A DNA stretch of 46,768 nt from a virus: IMG/VR virus record IMGVR_UViG_3300010354_000144, positions 1-46,768 of that record; one strand, 5' to 3'. Positions 33,596-41,814 of this stretch are shown here, in pieces (the stretch's first letter is position 1; every line of letters begins with the position of its first letter). Position numbers and translations under genes: made by a program. The notes under the pieces are model-generated. The model was not told the origin of the DNA and ran no database searches. It saw nothing but the letters and a program-made list of their open reading frames with translations.

Positions 33596-36500
33596 TTATG
33601 CCCTCAGTTCTAATCTGTCTTGCTCAACATTAACATCGCTTCCCCCGCCACCAAATGCAGAAGAGCTCATGGGAATATAAATTGGTGGTGATGGAATTAA
33701 AATATCCTCTTCATCATCAACCACCATAACAGGTCTTTGATCTATTTTTCTACCGGTGTATTTACTAAGATGTTGTATTAGGGATGAAGATTTTTCTTTT
33801 CTTTGATTTTCATTTTCAATACCATTGATCATTCTAAAAAAGTTATCTCCACCATATAAATCAACAGAATCTTTATCAATTACGTATTCTCCCTTGTGCA
33901 ATAATCTCATACCACCCATTAGAGTTGGACCACCAGATTCTCTACTTGCAGTAGATCCAGGAGCTCCATGTCCAACAAATGCTTTAGTTCCCAATATTCT
34001 TGCAGAATTTCCAAATCCATGAATACTAGAAACAACATTACCAACAGCAAGAGGTAAACGTATACCATTTGATCCTGCAATATCAAGACCACCAAATGAA
34101 CTTCCCATAGATCTGCCCATGTGTGCTCTTTGTTCTTGAGCGACATATTTTTTTAAGGTAGCATCATCAGGTGGTGATTTTGGATTTACCCAAATATTAG
34201 CATTGGAAAATAAGTGTGGAGTATTTGCTTTCAACAATGCTTTAGATACTAAAAATGCAGCATTTTGTGCTTCAACCAATCCTTGATTCGTCTTCCCATT
34301 TAACCACCTATCACCTTCTGGATCATAAAGTTCTAATGGTCCAATGTGAAAGTGAGGACCAGTTGATCTTCCAGTCATTCCTTGAATAAAAGTTCCAGGA
34401 CTTACAAATCTAACATTACCAACTCCTGTTATTCCTCCACCCAATGAAACACTACCAGGATCTCCGTCAGGTGTCTCTGGATCACAAACACAAGGATCAA
34501 CATTAGATGCTGGAGAACCTGGAGAAATTTTTGCAGTAGAAGGAGATGCCCCCAAGTGCTTAAGTTTTTCTGTATAAATCCTATAGCTTTCGCCAGCAGT
34601 TCTTTTTGTTTGCCCGTAATATGGTGATAGACCCGCCCACTCTTTTCCCAAAATTTCAAAATCAGATACAGTAAGTTGTGCTGAAGGATTAACACCACGA
34701 TTTTTTACCAACCATAAAGCAGCTTTATCTTGATTGGCAGGAGAAAAATCTGAGAGACCTAGTGCTTTTGCAGCATTTGCCCACGTTCCTGGCATGAACT
34801 GATATTTACCAGCAGCTGCTGATGCATATCCACCAGAACGAACAACAGTATCTGGATGTTTCCAAGGTGGTGCCTGAAATTTACCACCACCAAACATTGT
34901 TCTATATCCATCAGGTCCCGCAGTCCCCTCAACTGCAGATATTGTTTCCAATAAAGCCTTTTCAAATGCATTACCAGATGTTACAAATTGCTCATTTGGA
35001 TCTGGACAAGCACACTCATCATCAGCAGCAGCTGGATTTGGTCCCCCTTCCATCGGAACAGGGTCCAATCCAATTTCATTTCTCAATAATCCAAGCATAG
35101 TTCCAAATTGACCACTCATAGAATTCATTAAAAATCTTGATACATTTCTAGAAAGATCATTCAATTGAATTACAGATATAAGTTTTTGATACGCAGTAGG
35201 ATTTCTATTTGCTAATCCAGTCAACATAAAGTCAGATAAACTTTCTGCAGCACTATCGTAGTCAAACTTACTAACTTGATCACCAAGTAATGCTTTAGAT
35301 GTAAGAGACATTACAGGACCAAGATAGTTTATATCGGAAATAATATTGTAAGAATTTGTCATGTAAGATCTTCTATTCATCGTCAATAAATCAGATGCTC
35401 CAGGAAAAACTTTTGCAAATCCAGTTTCTCCTCCAGTAGATCCGCCAACTTTTGGATTTTTTGGTTTGGAAATTTGCTTTCTGGGAATATCAACTTTCTT
35501 TTTTTCTTTCTGCTGCTGTTTTGTATCACCCCCACCAAATCCAAATATACCACCAAGACTACTACCTATTCCACCCAACATCCCAAGAAATCCACCAGAT
35601 GCATACTTTCTTACTTTAATAACTTTTCCACCACCATAATAACCCATATCTTTGACTGCCTTTTTCCCATAAAAACTTCCAAATGATCCTGGGCTTTGTA
35701 AATTTGAAGCAATATCCTTTCTACCAAAGAAATCAAATAAAGGGGAAAATATTCCAGAGAATCTTCTTAAGTTTTCTCTAACCCTTGCATCAAACTTTCC
35801 AAGATTAGTGAATTGCTCATCCAATCCTTTCTTATTACCAGATAACTTCAGAAATGCGCCACGCACCAATTCAATTCCATACCTAAATGGAGCACCTAAA
35901 ATATCAAAGACTGTTCCAGCACCCTCCAAGAATGCCAACGGAACGCTAAAAAGTGAAGACGCTGGACCCGAAAAAGATTTTAGTCCCTTTGTCCATTTTG
36001 CAATTTGAAATATACCTTCTCCAGCCGCAGAAAGAAGCAGTCCAGCACCAGCAACAATTCCACCAGAAGCAAGAGGACCTAGTGCCTGTGCTGAAGCAAC
36101 ATTCTGAACTCTCTCAGCAGCAGTTGCTGCTACCTCAGTTTCTACAGTCTGTGTAATTGTTTTTGCAGTGTTAGTATAAACCTTACTTCCGCTGAACAGA
36201 CCCTCAAATATATTGAAGTCACTGAATATCATAGAAGCAATCAAAATTTGATTCATGACTTTGGTGCTTTCACCAGTCGCTTTCTCTAAAGATTGTATTG
36301 CCTTTTCACCACCAATTTTTCCAACTATGTCTTTTGCATGACTATATGCTTTATAACCATAGTCAACAAATGTGATTAATCCATTTAATATTGATCCACC
36401 AAGTTCAATAATAGAATTTCCTATTTTAAAAATAAATGTCCCAACCTGAAGAAGTTGGGGGAGATAATTTGATAACCTTAGTGCAATAAATCCGAGTAAA

Positions 36501-36760
36501 ACATTTGTTATGAAAGTTTTTAGAGAATCAAGAAATCCCAATTTTTTAGTTACTTTCTTGATTGGTTTTCCTACACTACTTAATGTTCTTTCTAAAAGAT
36601 TTTCATAATTAATAAATCTTTCCCTTTCAGCATTACTTCTTTTTGCAGAAATTCTTTTTTGTTGAACATTAAGAGATGACTTAAGCAGTTTCTCCTTGTC
36701 AATAAACTGCCTCTTAAGGGACTGTAAAGTACCAGTTAATGGAGAAACTAACTTTGCCAT
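33596..36760 (-). CDS. Large tail protein with GH104-type lysozyme and M23-like segments
   Basis: The protein is 1054 residues and paralogous to the previous entry at both ends (LGFLDSLKTFITNVLLGFIA; HKGEYVIDKDSVDLYG). Residues about 600-735 resemble the lambda endolysin (GH104) fold: LLETISAVEGTAGPDGYRTM, ASAAAGKYQFMPGTWANAA, FSPANQDKAALWLVKNRG and YGQT. Further on, TGRSTGPHFHIGP (about 805) and GGLDIAGSNG (about 892) with GHGAPGST (about 932) look like parts of an M23 peptidase, but in reversed order and with the usual His four residues before Asp replaced by Phe. Peptidoglycan cutting during infection is the inferred role. Coupled closely to both neighbours (gap of 1 base; TAATG overlap). 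Confidence 0.72.
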   Translation of the reverse strand: MAKLVSPLTGTLQSLKRQFIDKEKLLKSSLNVQQKRISAKRSNAERERFINYENLLERTLSSVGKPIKKVTKKLGFLDSLKTFITNVLLGFIALRLSNYLPQLLQVGTFIFKIGNSIIELGGSILNGLITFVDYGYKAYSHAKDIVGKIGGEKAIQSLEKATGESTKVMNQILIASMIFSDFNIFEGLFSGSKVYTNTAKTITQTVETEVAATAAERVQNVASAQALGPLASGGIVAGAGLLLSAAGEGIFQIAKWTKGLKSFSGPASSLFSVPLAFLEGAGTVFDILGAPFRYGIELVRGAFLKLSGNKKGLDEQFTNLGKFDARVRENLRRFSGIFSPLFDFFGRKDIASNLQSPGSFGSFYGKKAVKDMGYYGGGKVIKVRKYASGGFLGMLGGIGSSLGGIFGFGGGDTKQQQKEKKKVDIPRKQISKPKNPKVGGSTGGETGFAKVFPGASDLLTMNRRSYMTNSYNIISDINYLGPVMSLTSKALLGDQVSKFDYDSAAESLSDFMLTGLANRNPTAYQKLISVIQLNDLSRNVSRFLMNSMSGQFGTMLGLLRNEIGLDPVPMEGGPNPAAADDECACPDPNEQFVTSGNAFEKALLETISAVEGTAGPDGYRTMFGGGKFQAPPWKHPDTVVRSGGYASAAAGKYQFMPGTWANAAKALGLSDFSPANQDKAALWLVKNRGVNPSAQLTVSDFEILGKEWAGLSPYYGQTKRTAGESYRIYTEKLKHLGASPSTAKISPGSPASNVDPCVCDPETPDGDPGSVSLGGGITGVGNVRFVSPGTFIQGMTGRSTGPHFHIGPLELYDPEGDRWLNGKTNQGLVEAQNAAFLVSKALLKANTPHLFSNANIWVNPKSPPDDATLKKYVAQEQRAHMGRSMGSSFGGLDIAGSNGIRLPLAVGNVVSSIHGFGNSARILGTKAFVGHGAPGSTASRESGGPTLMGGMRLLHKGEYVIDKDSVDLYGGDNFFRMINGIENENQRKEKSSSLIQHLSKYTGRKIDQRPVMVVDDEEDILIPSPPIYIPMSSSAFGGGGSDVNVEQDRLELRA

Positions 36761-39018
36761 TATCTAACACCAAGTTGGTTAGCAACTTTTCTATTACTAC
36801 CAGGCTTAGAAGATGAGAATCTAGGAACCGTTGGTTTTCCACCCTTTCCTCCACTGTATCCACCAGTTCCAATGGTATTTGCTTTTGTTCTTACAACTTT
36901 TGGAGCGGGTTTAGGTGTAGGTTTAATTACTTTTGGTTTTGGTTTAGTTGTAGCAAGTCTTGCCTTTCTTGCTTGAACAGCAGCATTGTAATCTTTATAA
37001 TATTTCCCATCGGAAGATGAGTAATATCTACCAATTGATGAGGCACCAGCTTGTTTCACTCTTGCCTGAGATGCTTTATCTTCAGCAGCAATTTTTGCTT
37101 TGTCTTTTTCGCTACCAAATAATCCAGTAAATGATCTTCCGAGTTGACCAAACATCCCACCACGTTTTATATCCTCTCTAGTTCTAGCAAGACTTTCTGC
37201 ATCAAATCTTTTACCTTGAGAATACCTTGCCCCAGGTGTTCTTTCATAACTCAACTTATTTAATCTTTGCTGAGAAGCTAAAGAAATCATCCTAGATTTT
37301 CTAGCAGCAAGTGCATCATTATAATTTCCATATGTTTTTTGATCCGAAGATGAATAATACTTACCCTTTGATGCTGCATAATCAGTTCTTGCCTTCATTG
37401 AAGGTCCACCAAACATTCCACCAGTCTTTTTATCACCAGATAGTCCAGTACCAAATACTCCAGCATCTCTTGCCGCAAGTGTTGCATCAATCGCAATAGA
37501 GGCACCTGTTCCCAGTCCAGGAATAGATGATGCTGCACCAGATAGCAATTCAAGACTTGCTCCAAGGATATCACCTTTCATTGCTCTTTGTGCAGCAAAA
37601 ACTGCACCCATACCCAATCCAAGTAGAGGAATTTTCTTCAGTAAACTTTTTCCTAATGAACCAGCACCAATTTTTGAAATTGATTTCAATGCCATATTGG
37701 ATCCCATCTTTGCCAATGGTTTTGCAAGTCTTCTTCCACCATATTGCAATCCAGTTCTTGTGGCAAATCTTCCAAGACCACGGCTAGCTGCTTGAGCCAT
37801 TGGTCTTGCAGTCATCATTGTCATGCCAGGACCTGACATTCCCCCTTCTATAATAGAAGAAAGAGCATCTGGTTGTTCTGAAGATAATTCTGCAGATGGA
37901 GAATCTTCACCAATGTATCCACCACCAGCAGCATGAATTCTTTCATAAACTACTTTGGGGCGATTAGTTCCACCACCAGCGGCATTCATTGCCTCAAGTA
38001 ATCCTACACCAAATTTATTAACTGCACCACGAGACATGACAAACTCACCGTCAGTGAGCATTGCAGGAACTTTATCAATTCCCTTAGGTCCGGACACAAT
38101 TCCAGGGAATCCATTTAATAAAGCAGCAAATCCACCAGATTTAAAGAACTGCGTAAATATCCCCAACTTAGAATCAACTTGCCCACCAGTTTCGGCAAGC
38201 ATGGTTTTGAAATCGATAAAACCACCACCAAAAGCTTGTGCTGTCGGTATTCCTGGAAGTTGTGGAATCTGAAGTTGTGGTGCCCCTCCAGTTTCACCAC
38301 CTACCATTCCTTGATATAATTTGTACCCACCATAAGCAATACCAGCGCCAGCACCAAGTTGCGCCAGTTTTATAAGTATTCCTTTTAATCCACCACCGCC
38401 GCTGCCAAGAGCGGATAGCATTGATCCTGCCTTTTTCAATCTAAAGGCATTTGCAATAGCAGCAGCAAGTTTAAATGCTACAGAACCAAGTAGAGCAACT
38501 GCTCTAATACTTGTTGCAGCAATTGATCTTACTACCCTACCAAATCCAGTGCCAAATAAAATATATCCGGCAACAAGAGAAGGCCACCAATCTCGCAAAA
38601 ATCTAGCAATAGATCGGACTTTATCTTGATTATCTTTATTCGCAAACCAATCTACTAAATTTAATACTGCTTTGCCTAAAAATAGAGTGACAAAGAATTG
38701 TATTATTTGATCTAGAATTCCCTTTACGGGGGCAACAACTGCCTGTGCAGTTGCTTTAACCGTAGCAAACGTACTTTCTAACCCAAGTTCGACTTTTCTT
38801 CTTCTAGCAGATTCTTGAGTTCTTCTTTCCTGATCCGATTCCTTAACTACTTGAGTGTTTTGTAAAGTAAGTAGTTGTATAATTCTGGTTAAAGATTTTG
38901 ATATGTCCTGAAGAACAGCAGTATCAGCAGGAGCAGCAATCAACTGTGTCTGTGGTTGAACCGCAGCAGTTTGAACAGTAGTTGTTTTACCTAGAAGCTT
39001 CTGCTGATTTACTGCCAT
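36760..39018 (-). CDS. Tape-measure-like tail protein
   Basis: The protein is 752 residues. It lies directly after the gp26-like chaperone pair, the usual position of the tape measure. The middle has hydrophobic helices (ILDQIIQFFVTLFLGKAVLN, DWWPSLVAGYILFGTG, alanine-rich segments). The motif GPKGIDKVPAMLTDGEFVMS, followed by RGAVNKFG, is recurrent in phage tape-measure and tail-lumen proteins. A related DEYVID/GEYVIDKDSV motif occurs at the end of the two larger neighbours. The C-terminus holds repeated YYSSSD.K.Y..Y..A..ARK units and a basic end (RTKANTIGTGGYSGGKGGKP). T4 gp29 is 590 residues. Which of the three large proteins sets tail length cannot be decided here. Confidence 0.62.
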   Translation of the reverse strand: MAVNQQKLLGKTTTVQTAAVQPQTQLIAAPADTAVLQDISKSLTRIIQLLTLQNTQVVKESDQERRTQESARRRKVELGLESTFATVKATAQAVVAPVKGILDQIIQFFVTLFLGKAVLNLVDWFANKDNQDKVRSIARFLRDWWPSLVAGYILFGTGFGRVVRSIAATSIRAVALLGSVAFKLAAAIANAFRLKKAGSMLSALGSGGGGLKGILIKLAQLGAGAGIAYGGYKLYQGMVGGETGGAPQLQIPQLPGIPTAQAFGGGFIDFKTMLAETGGQVDSKLGIFTQFFKSGGFAALLNGFPGIVSGPKGIDKVPAMLTDGEFVMSRGAVNKFGVGLLEAMNAAGGGTNRPKVVYERIHAAGGGYIGEDSPSAELSSEQPDALSSIIEGGMSGPGMTMMTARPMAQAASRGLGRFATRTGLQYGGRRLAKPLAKMGSNMALKSISKIGAGSLGKSLLKKIPLLGLGMGAVFAAQRAMKGDILGASLELLSGAASSIPGLGTGASIAIDATLAARDAGVFGTGLSGDKKTGGMFGGPSMKARTDYAASKGKYYSSSDQKTYGNYNDALAARKSRMISLASQQRLNKLSYERTPGARYSQGKRFDAESLARTREDIKRGGMFGQLGRSFTGLFGSEKDKAKIAAEDKASQARVKQAGASSIGRYYSSSDGKYYKDYNAAVQARKARLATTKPKPKVIKPTPKPAPKVVRTKANTIGTGGYSGGKGGKPTVPRFSSSKPGSNRKVANQLGVR

Positions 39019-39028
39019 TCTACTTTAC

Positions 39029-39211
39029 TTAGAGACTAGACTTTTGTTGTTGCTGTTTTAGTTCTTCCTCTTCAAGATGCTGTTGTAATAACCCAACATA
39101 AATGTCTCTTTCCCAAGGAATCATATTTTCAATTTCCCATAATGAATATTTATGGTACTGTATCAAGGCAAAATTAAGTCTAAAGTAATTCTCAAGGTCC
39201 ATATGGACCAT
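39029..39211 (-). CDS. Frameshift extension of the gp26-like tail chaperone
   Basis: The frame encodes 60 residues from the first ATG (MVHMDLENYFRLNFALIQYH...), but it is open further upstream through the slippery site at 39220-39226. It contains YSLWEIENMIPWERDIYVGL, the short W-x-R type helix seen in the second part of two-part tail assembly chaperones (lambda GT, P2 E/E'), and ends in a Glu/Gln-rich helix. A -1 shift would join it to the upstream 239-residue protein as a product of about 301 residues. It could also be translated alone, as no strong ribosome site is seen before either ATG. It lies between the gp26-like gene and the tape-measure-like gene. Confidence 0.7.
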   Translation of the reverse strand: MVHMDLENYFRLNFALIQYHKYSLWEIENMIPWERDIYVGLLQQHLEEEELKQQQQKSSL

Positions 39212-39241
39212 GGCTACGCGAAAAAACTTGCTAACCCTTCC
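39196..39241 (-). promoter_or_regulatory. Probable -1 programmed ribosomal frameshift site
   Basis: On the minus strand, in order: a Shine-Dalgarno-like GGAAGGG (39241-39235); eight bases; the heptamer T-TTT-TTC in the correct zero frame (39226-39220), with the zero-frame TAG at 39216-39214; then after ten bases a hairpin GGTCC-ATAT-GGACC (39209-39196). A -1 slip enters the 60-residue ORF in frame with no intervening stop. These are the three elements known from bacterial -1 frameshifts; the phage P2 E/E' site is T-TTT-TTG. Confidence 0.78.
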
Positions 39242-39933
39242 AGAACAACTTCACTTTCAACTGATGTTTTTGGATTCTTAACAGTAATTTTATGAGAAAG
39301 TTTAGGCATTGTTTCAAAGAATTTTACAATATCCTTAAATTGAGAAGAATTCATTGATTCTAAGAACTCTGTCAATTCTTTTTTAGTTACATCTGCAGCA
39401 GACCAAACCTCATCTTCAGTATAAATTTTATCAATACAAGATGCAATCAATTCAAATGATTGATCCATTGCATTATTATTATTGAAATCAAAATTATTCT
39501 TAATAAACTGTTCAAGAGATGGATATTTCATTTCCATCATAATATTATCATCAAGTTTAATTTTATTACTGTGCTCTTCGTTCTTTTGAACTTGAATATC
39601 ATCAAGATCTATCTTGACTAAAACATTAGTTTCATTGTCATCAGGGCAGATAATATTAACCTCAACCTCTTCTCCAACAGATTTTCCTCTAATGTTTAAG
39701 AAGAGATATTCAATATCAAACGTTGGTAAGTTTTCTACTTTAATATCTTTTGCAAGAATACAATTTTTGATTACAGATTTAATTGCATTTGTAATTTGTT
39801 TATTGTCTTCACTTTCCAATGCAATAACTAAAAGCTTTTCTTCTTTTACTAAGAAAGGTCTATACTTGATTGTTTTTCCTGTTGATGGCAACTCAAGTTC
39901 ATAAGTTGGTGTAGAAATCTTAGGTAATGGCAT
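39214..39933 (-). CDS. 26: gp26-like baseplate hub subunit/tail assembly chaperone
   Basis: The protein is 239 residues. The N-terminus (MPLPKISTPTYELELPSTGK, IKYRPFLVKEEKLLVIALES) and overall length match the T4-like gp26/T4_baseplate family. The rest is mostly helical and acidic (ITNAIKSVIKNCILAKDIKV, FELIASCIDKIYTEDEVW, KELTEFLESMNSSQFKDIVK), as in tail assembly chaperones. It ends ASFFA at a slippery sequence from which a -1 shift would add about 63 residues. In siphophages and P2-like phages a similar pair coats the tape measure during tail assembly; the same role is inferred here from position just upstream of the tape-measure-like gene. Two CTAAATAA elements lie 31 and 43 nt upstream. 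Confidence 0.68.
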   Translation of the reverse strand: MPLPKISTPTYELELPSTGKTIKYRPFLVKEEKLLVIALESEDNKQITNAIKSVIKNCILAKDIKVENLPTFDIEYLFLNIRGKSVGEEVEVNIICPDDNETNVLVKIDLDDIQVQKNEEHSNKIKLDDNIMMEMKYPSLEQFIKNNFDFNNNNAMDQSFELIASCIDKIYTEDEVWSAADVTKKELTEFLESMNSSQFKDIVKFFETMPKLSHKITVKNPKTSVESEVVLEGLASFFA

Positions 39934-39963
39934 AATGTCCTATAGAATGTTTTTCAGGTAGAG

Positions 39964-39983
39964 TTATTTAGATGCTTATTTAG
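39964..39983 (-). promoter_or_regulatory. Tandem late-promoter-like elements
   Basis: Two copies of CTAAATAA (39983-39976 and 39971-39964) on the minus strand lie 43 and 31 nt before the gp26-like ATG. Doubling of the element is unusual in this window. Confidence 0.5.
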
Positions 39984-40933
39984 AATCCAAGAGGACCATT
40001 AATTGGTCTTCCTTTAAATGCACCACCAGTTCCAGCAGAATAAGTTCCAGATCTAGCTCTATTTCTAAGCGCCTCTCTGGCAGCAGAACCAACAGGGAAC
40101 CTAAGATTTGCATCAGCAAGAATTGCCCTCTGCTCAGCAGTCCCTACAGATTCAACCATTTGGCGGTTTGATAGTGCCCAAATTGCAAGATCATCTCTAC
40201 CACCATTCAATGCGGCATTAGCTTGCGCTTGGTTTATAGGATTATCTGATGCTCCCTGAGCAACTGCTTCAGACCCATCTGCTTTTGGTGATGCTGGAGA
40301 TAAAAAGTATCTAACATAAGATAGTGATACATTACATTTTAACAAACCGGTTCCATCATAAGAAACTGGCATTGATTGCATTGCAATTGGGAAACAATTA
40401 ACAAAATTATAGGATAATCTTGTACCTTTTGCTCCTATTGCCTGCCCCATACTACTTTTTTCAAATTTAATAACTTCCAATCCTTGATTGCAAATATAAT
40501 TTTTTGGCCAATTCATTCTATAAAAATATTGTTCATCAGAAACTCCTGGACGACCACTTTCAGCAGATGCAATTTGCTCCCCAGCAATATACTTCATCCA
40601 CACTTCAAAAAATCGAATTGGCAGATAATTTGTTGCATCAACATAAAATCCCAAATCAATTCTATCATCATACTGTCTTCTATATGCATGACGATGAGTT
40701 GATCCATGATAATCGCCAGTAATATCATGTGTCGCAAATGTAGAACCAGGGAGTAATGCATCAGAACAAAGAAGTTCTAACTTATCAATATCATAAGAAA
40801 GTCCATTTTGAAAAAGATACTGTGGTGTTAAACCCTGAGGTTTGGGTATGGACACAACAAAATGATTTGTGGTTGCAGGATGTAGTAAAGTGTTCTTTAT
40901 TTCAGCTAAAGATCTACTTCTTGGTACAGCCAT
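39980..40933 (-). CDS. Baseplate/tail-tube initiator protein, gp54-like
   Basis: The protein is 317 residues; T4 gp54 is 320. The core has tail-tube-family features: TTNHFVVSIPKPQGL, LLCSDALLPGSTFATHDITG, RRQYDDRIDLGFYVDATNYL and RFFEVWMKYIAG (a conserved helix-strand region), then GLLKCNVSLSYVRYFLSP. T4 gp54, gp48 and the tube protein gp19 are related, so this could also be another tube-like cap protein; length favours gp54. The C-terminal about 90 residues are Ala/Gly/Arg-rich and probably flexible. It starts divergently from the gp4 operon, and its own start region overlaps the gp4 late promoter on the other strand. Confidence 0.62.
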   Translation of the reverse strand: MAVPRSRSLAEIKNTLLHPATTNHFVVSIPKPQGLTPQYLFQNGLSYDIDKLELLCSDALLPGSTFATHDITGDYHGSTHRHAYRRQYDDRIDLGFYVDATNYLPIRFFEVWMKYIAGEQIASAESGRPGVSDEQYFYRMNWPKNYICNQGLEVIKFEKSSMGQAIGAKGTRLSYNFVNCFPIAMQSMPVSYDGTGLLKCNVSLSYVRYFLSPASPKADGSEAVAQGASDNPINQAQANAALNGGRDDLAIWALSNRQMVESVGTAEQRAILADANLRFPVGSAAREALRNRARSGTYSAGTGGAFKGRPINGPLGF

Positions 40934-40934
40934 C

Positions 40935-40942
40935 TATAAATA
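40935..40942 (+). promoter_or_regulatory. T4-type late promoter of the gp4-gp48-gp53 unit
   Basis: A perfect TATAAATA on the plus strand, 24 nt before the gp4 ATG at 40966. It lies immediately beside the start codon of the divergent gp54-like gene. Confidence 0.75.
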
Positions 40943-40965
40943 CTTTTTGACCTTATATATTATGT

Positions 40966-41412
40966 ATGATGGCAGAAAGTATTAAAAGTAAGTATAAACC
41001 GTCATACCCCAAAAAATATAAAGGGGATCCCAATAATATTATTTGCCGCAGTAGTTGGGAAAGAAAATTTTGTCATTGGTGTGATCTGAATGAAAGTATT
41101 TTGGAATGGGGTAGTGAAGAGTTTTACATTCCTTACATATCACCAGTAGATAGAAGAGTTCATCGTTACTATCCAGATTTTATTATTAAAGTTAAAGAGA
41201 GTACTGGACAAATCAAAACATATGTGATTGAAGTTAAACCCAAAAAACAGACCAGACCTCCAGTTAAGAAATCAAGAGTAACAAAATCTTATCTGCATGA
41301 ATGTGTTACTTATGAGGTCAATCAAGCAAAATGGAAAGCAGCAAAAGAGTTTTGTGCGGATAGAATGATAGAATTCAAAATCATTACCGAAGAAGAATTA
41401 GGTATCAAGTAA
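40966..41412 (+). CDS. 4: Head completion protein gp4
   Basis: The protein is 148 residues; T4 gp4 is 150. IICRSSWERKFCHWCDLNES followed by WGSEEFYIPYISPVDRRVHR, YYPDFIIK and YVIEVKPKKQT shows a TnsA-like nuclease fold: E (in SWERKF), D (in PDF) and E-x-K (EVKPKK) form a PD-(D/E)xK set. In T4, gp4 finishes packaged heads before tail joining. Two ATGs stand in tandem and either may be used. The stop overlaps the next ATG (TAATG). First gene of the only plus-strand operon in the window. Confidence 0.85.
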   Translation: MMAESIKSKYKPSYPKKYKGDPNNIICRSSWERKFCHWCDLNESILEWGSEEFYIPYISPVDRRVHRYYPDFIIKVKESTGQIKTYVIEVKPKKQTRPPVKKSRVTKSYLHECVTYEVNQAKWKAAKEFCADRMIEFKIITEEELGIK

Positions 41413-41798
41413 TGGCAGAAGGTTTTGGGAAATACTCTAAAATCCCACCAAGAATGAGAGAACTTAGAAAAAGAATTGATGAAACTGGGACCAGTGACCC
41501 AGAAGATTTAATGCTTATCATTCTTGATGTTTTGAAGGAAGAAGTGCTATATCCAGAACCAGGAAAATTTTATACCTTCATTTACAATCCCAAAACACCA
41601 GAGATTGAATATGATCAGCATCCACTAATTGCTTGTACTTCTTTAGAAAAATGGGGATTCAAAGCAATCAATTTTCATTGGAGAGAAGGTAGACAATACA
41701 CATGGGAAGAGGTTGCAGGAAAACTTCATGTTGTAAAGTATGATGAGTTAGATGAGATGCTTTCCATCCCATATGGAAAATTCCGTCTAAATAAATAA
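41412..41798 (+). CDS. Conserved phage protein of unknown function
   Basis: The protein is 128 residues. The pattern KFYTFIYNPKTPEIEYDQHP, followed by W-GFKAINFHW-REGRQYTWEEV and IPYGKFRLN, is one I associate with conserved T4-like marine phage proteins, without an assigned function. The N-terminal helix is rich in Arg/Lys/Glu (RMRELRKRIDE). No enzyme motif or membrane segment is evident. It is translationally coupled to gp4 by a one-base overlap and precedes gp48. A role in tail or neck assembly is suggested only by its neighbours. Confidence 0.7.
   Translation: MAEGFGKYSKIPPRMRELRKRIDETGTSDPEDLMLIILDVLKEEVLYPEPGKFYTFIYNPKTPEIEYDQHPLIACTSLEKWGFKAINFHWREGRQYTWEEVAGKLHVVKYDELDEMLSIPYGKFRLNK
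41787..41797 (+). promoter_or_regulatory. Late-promoter-like element before gp48
   Basis: The plus strand reads CTAAATAAATA, ending 18 nt before the gp48 ATG and overlapping the stop of the previous gene. The same 11-base string precedes the partial gene at 1-328. Confidence 0.5.
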
Positions 41799-41814
41799 AA
41801 ACCATTCTGTCCTG

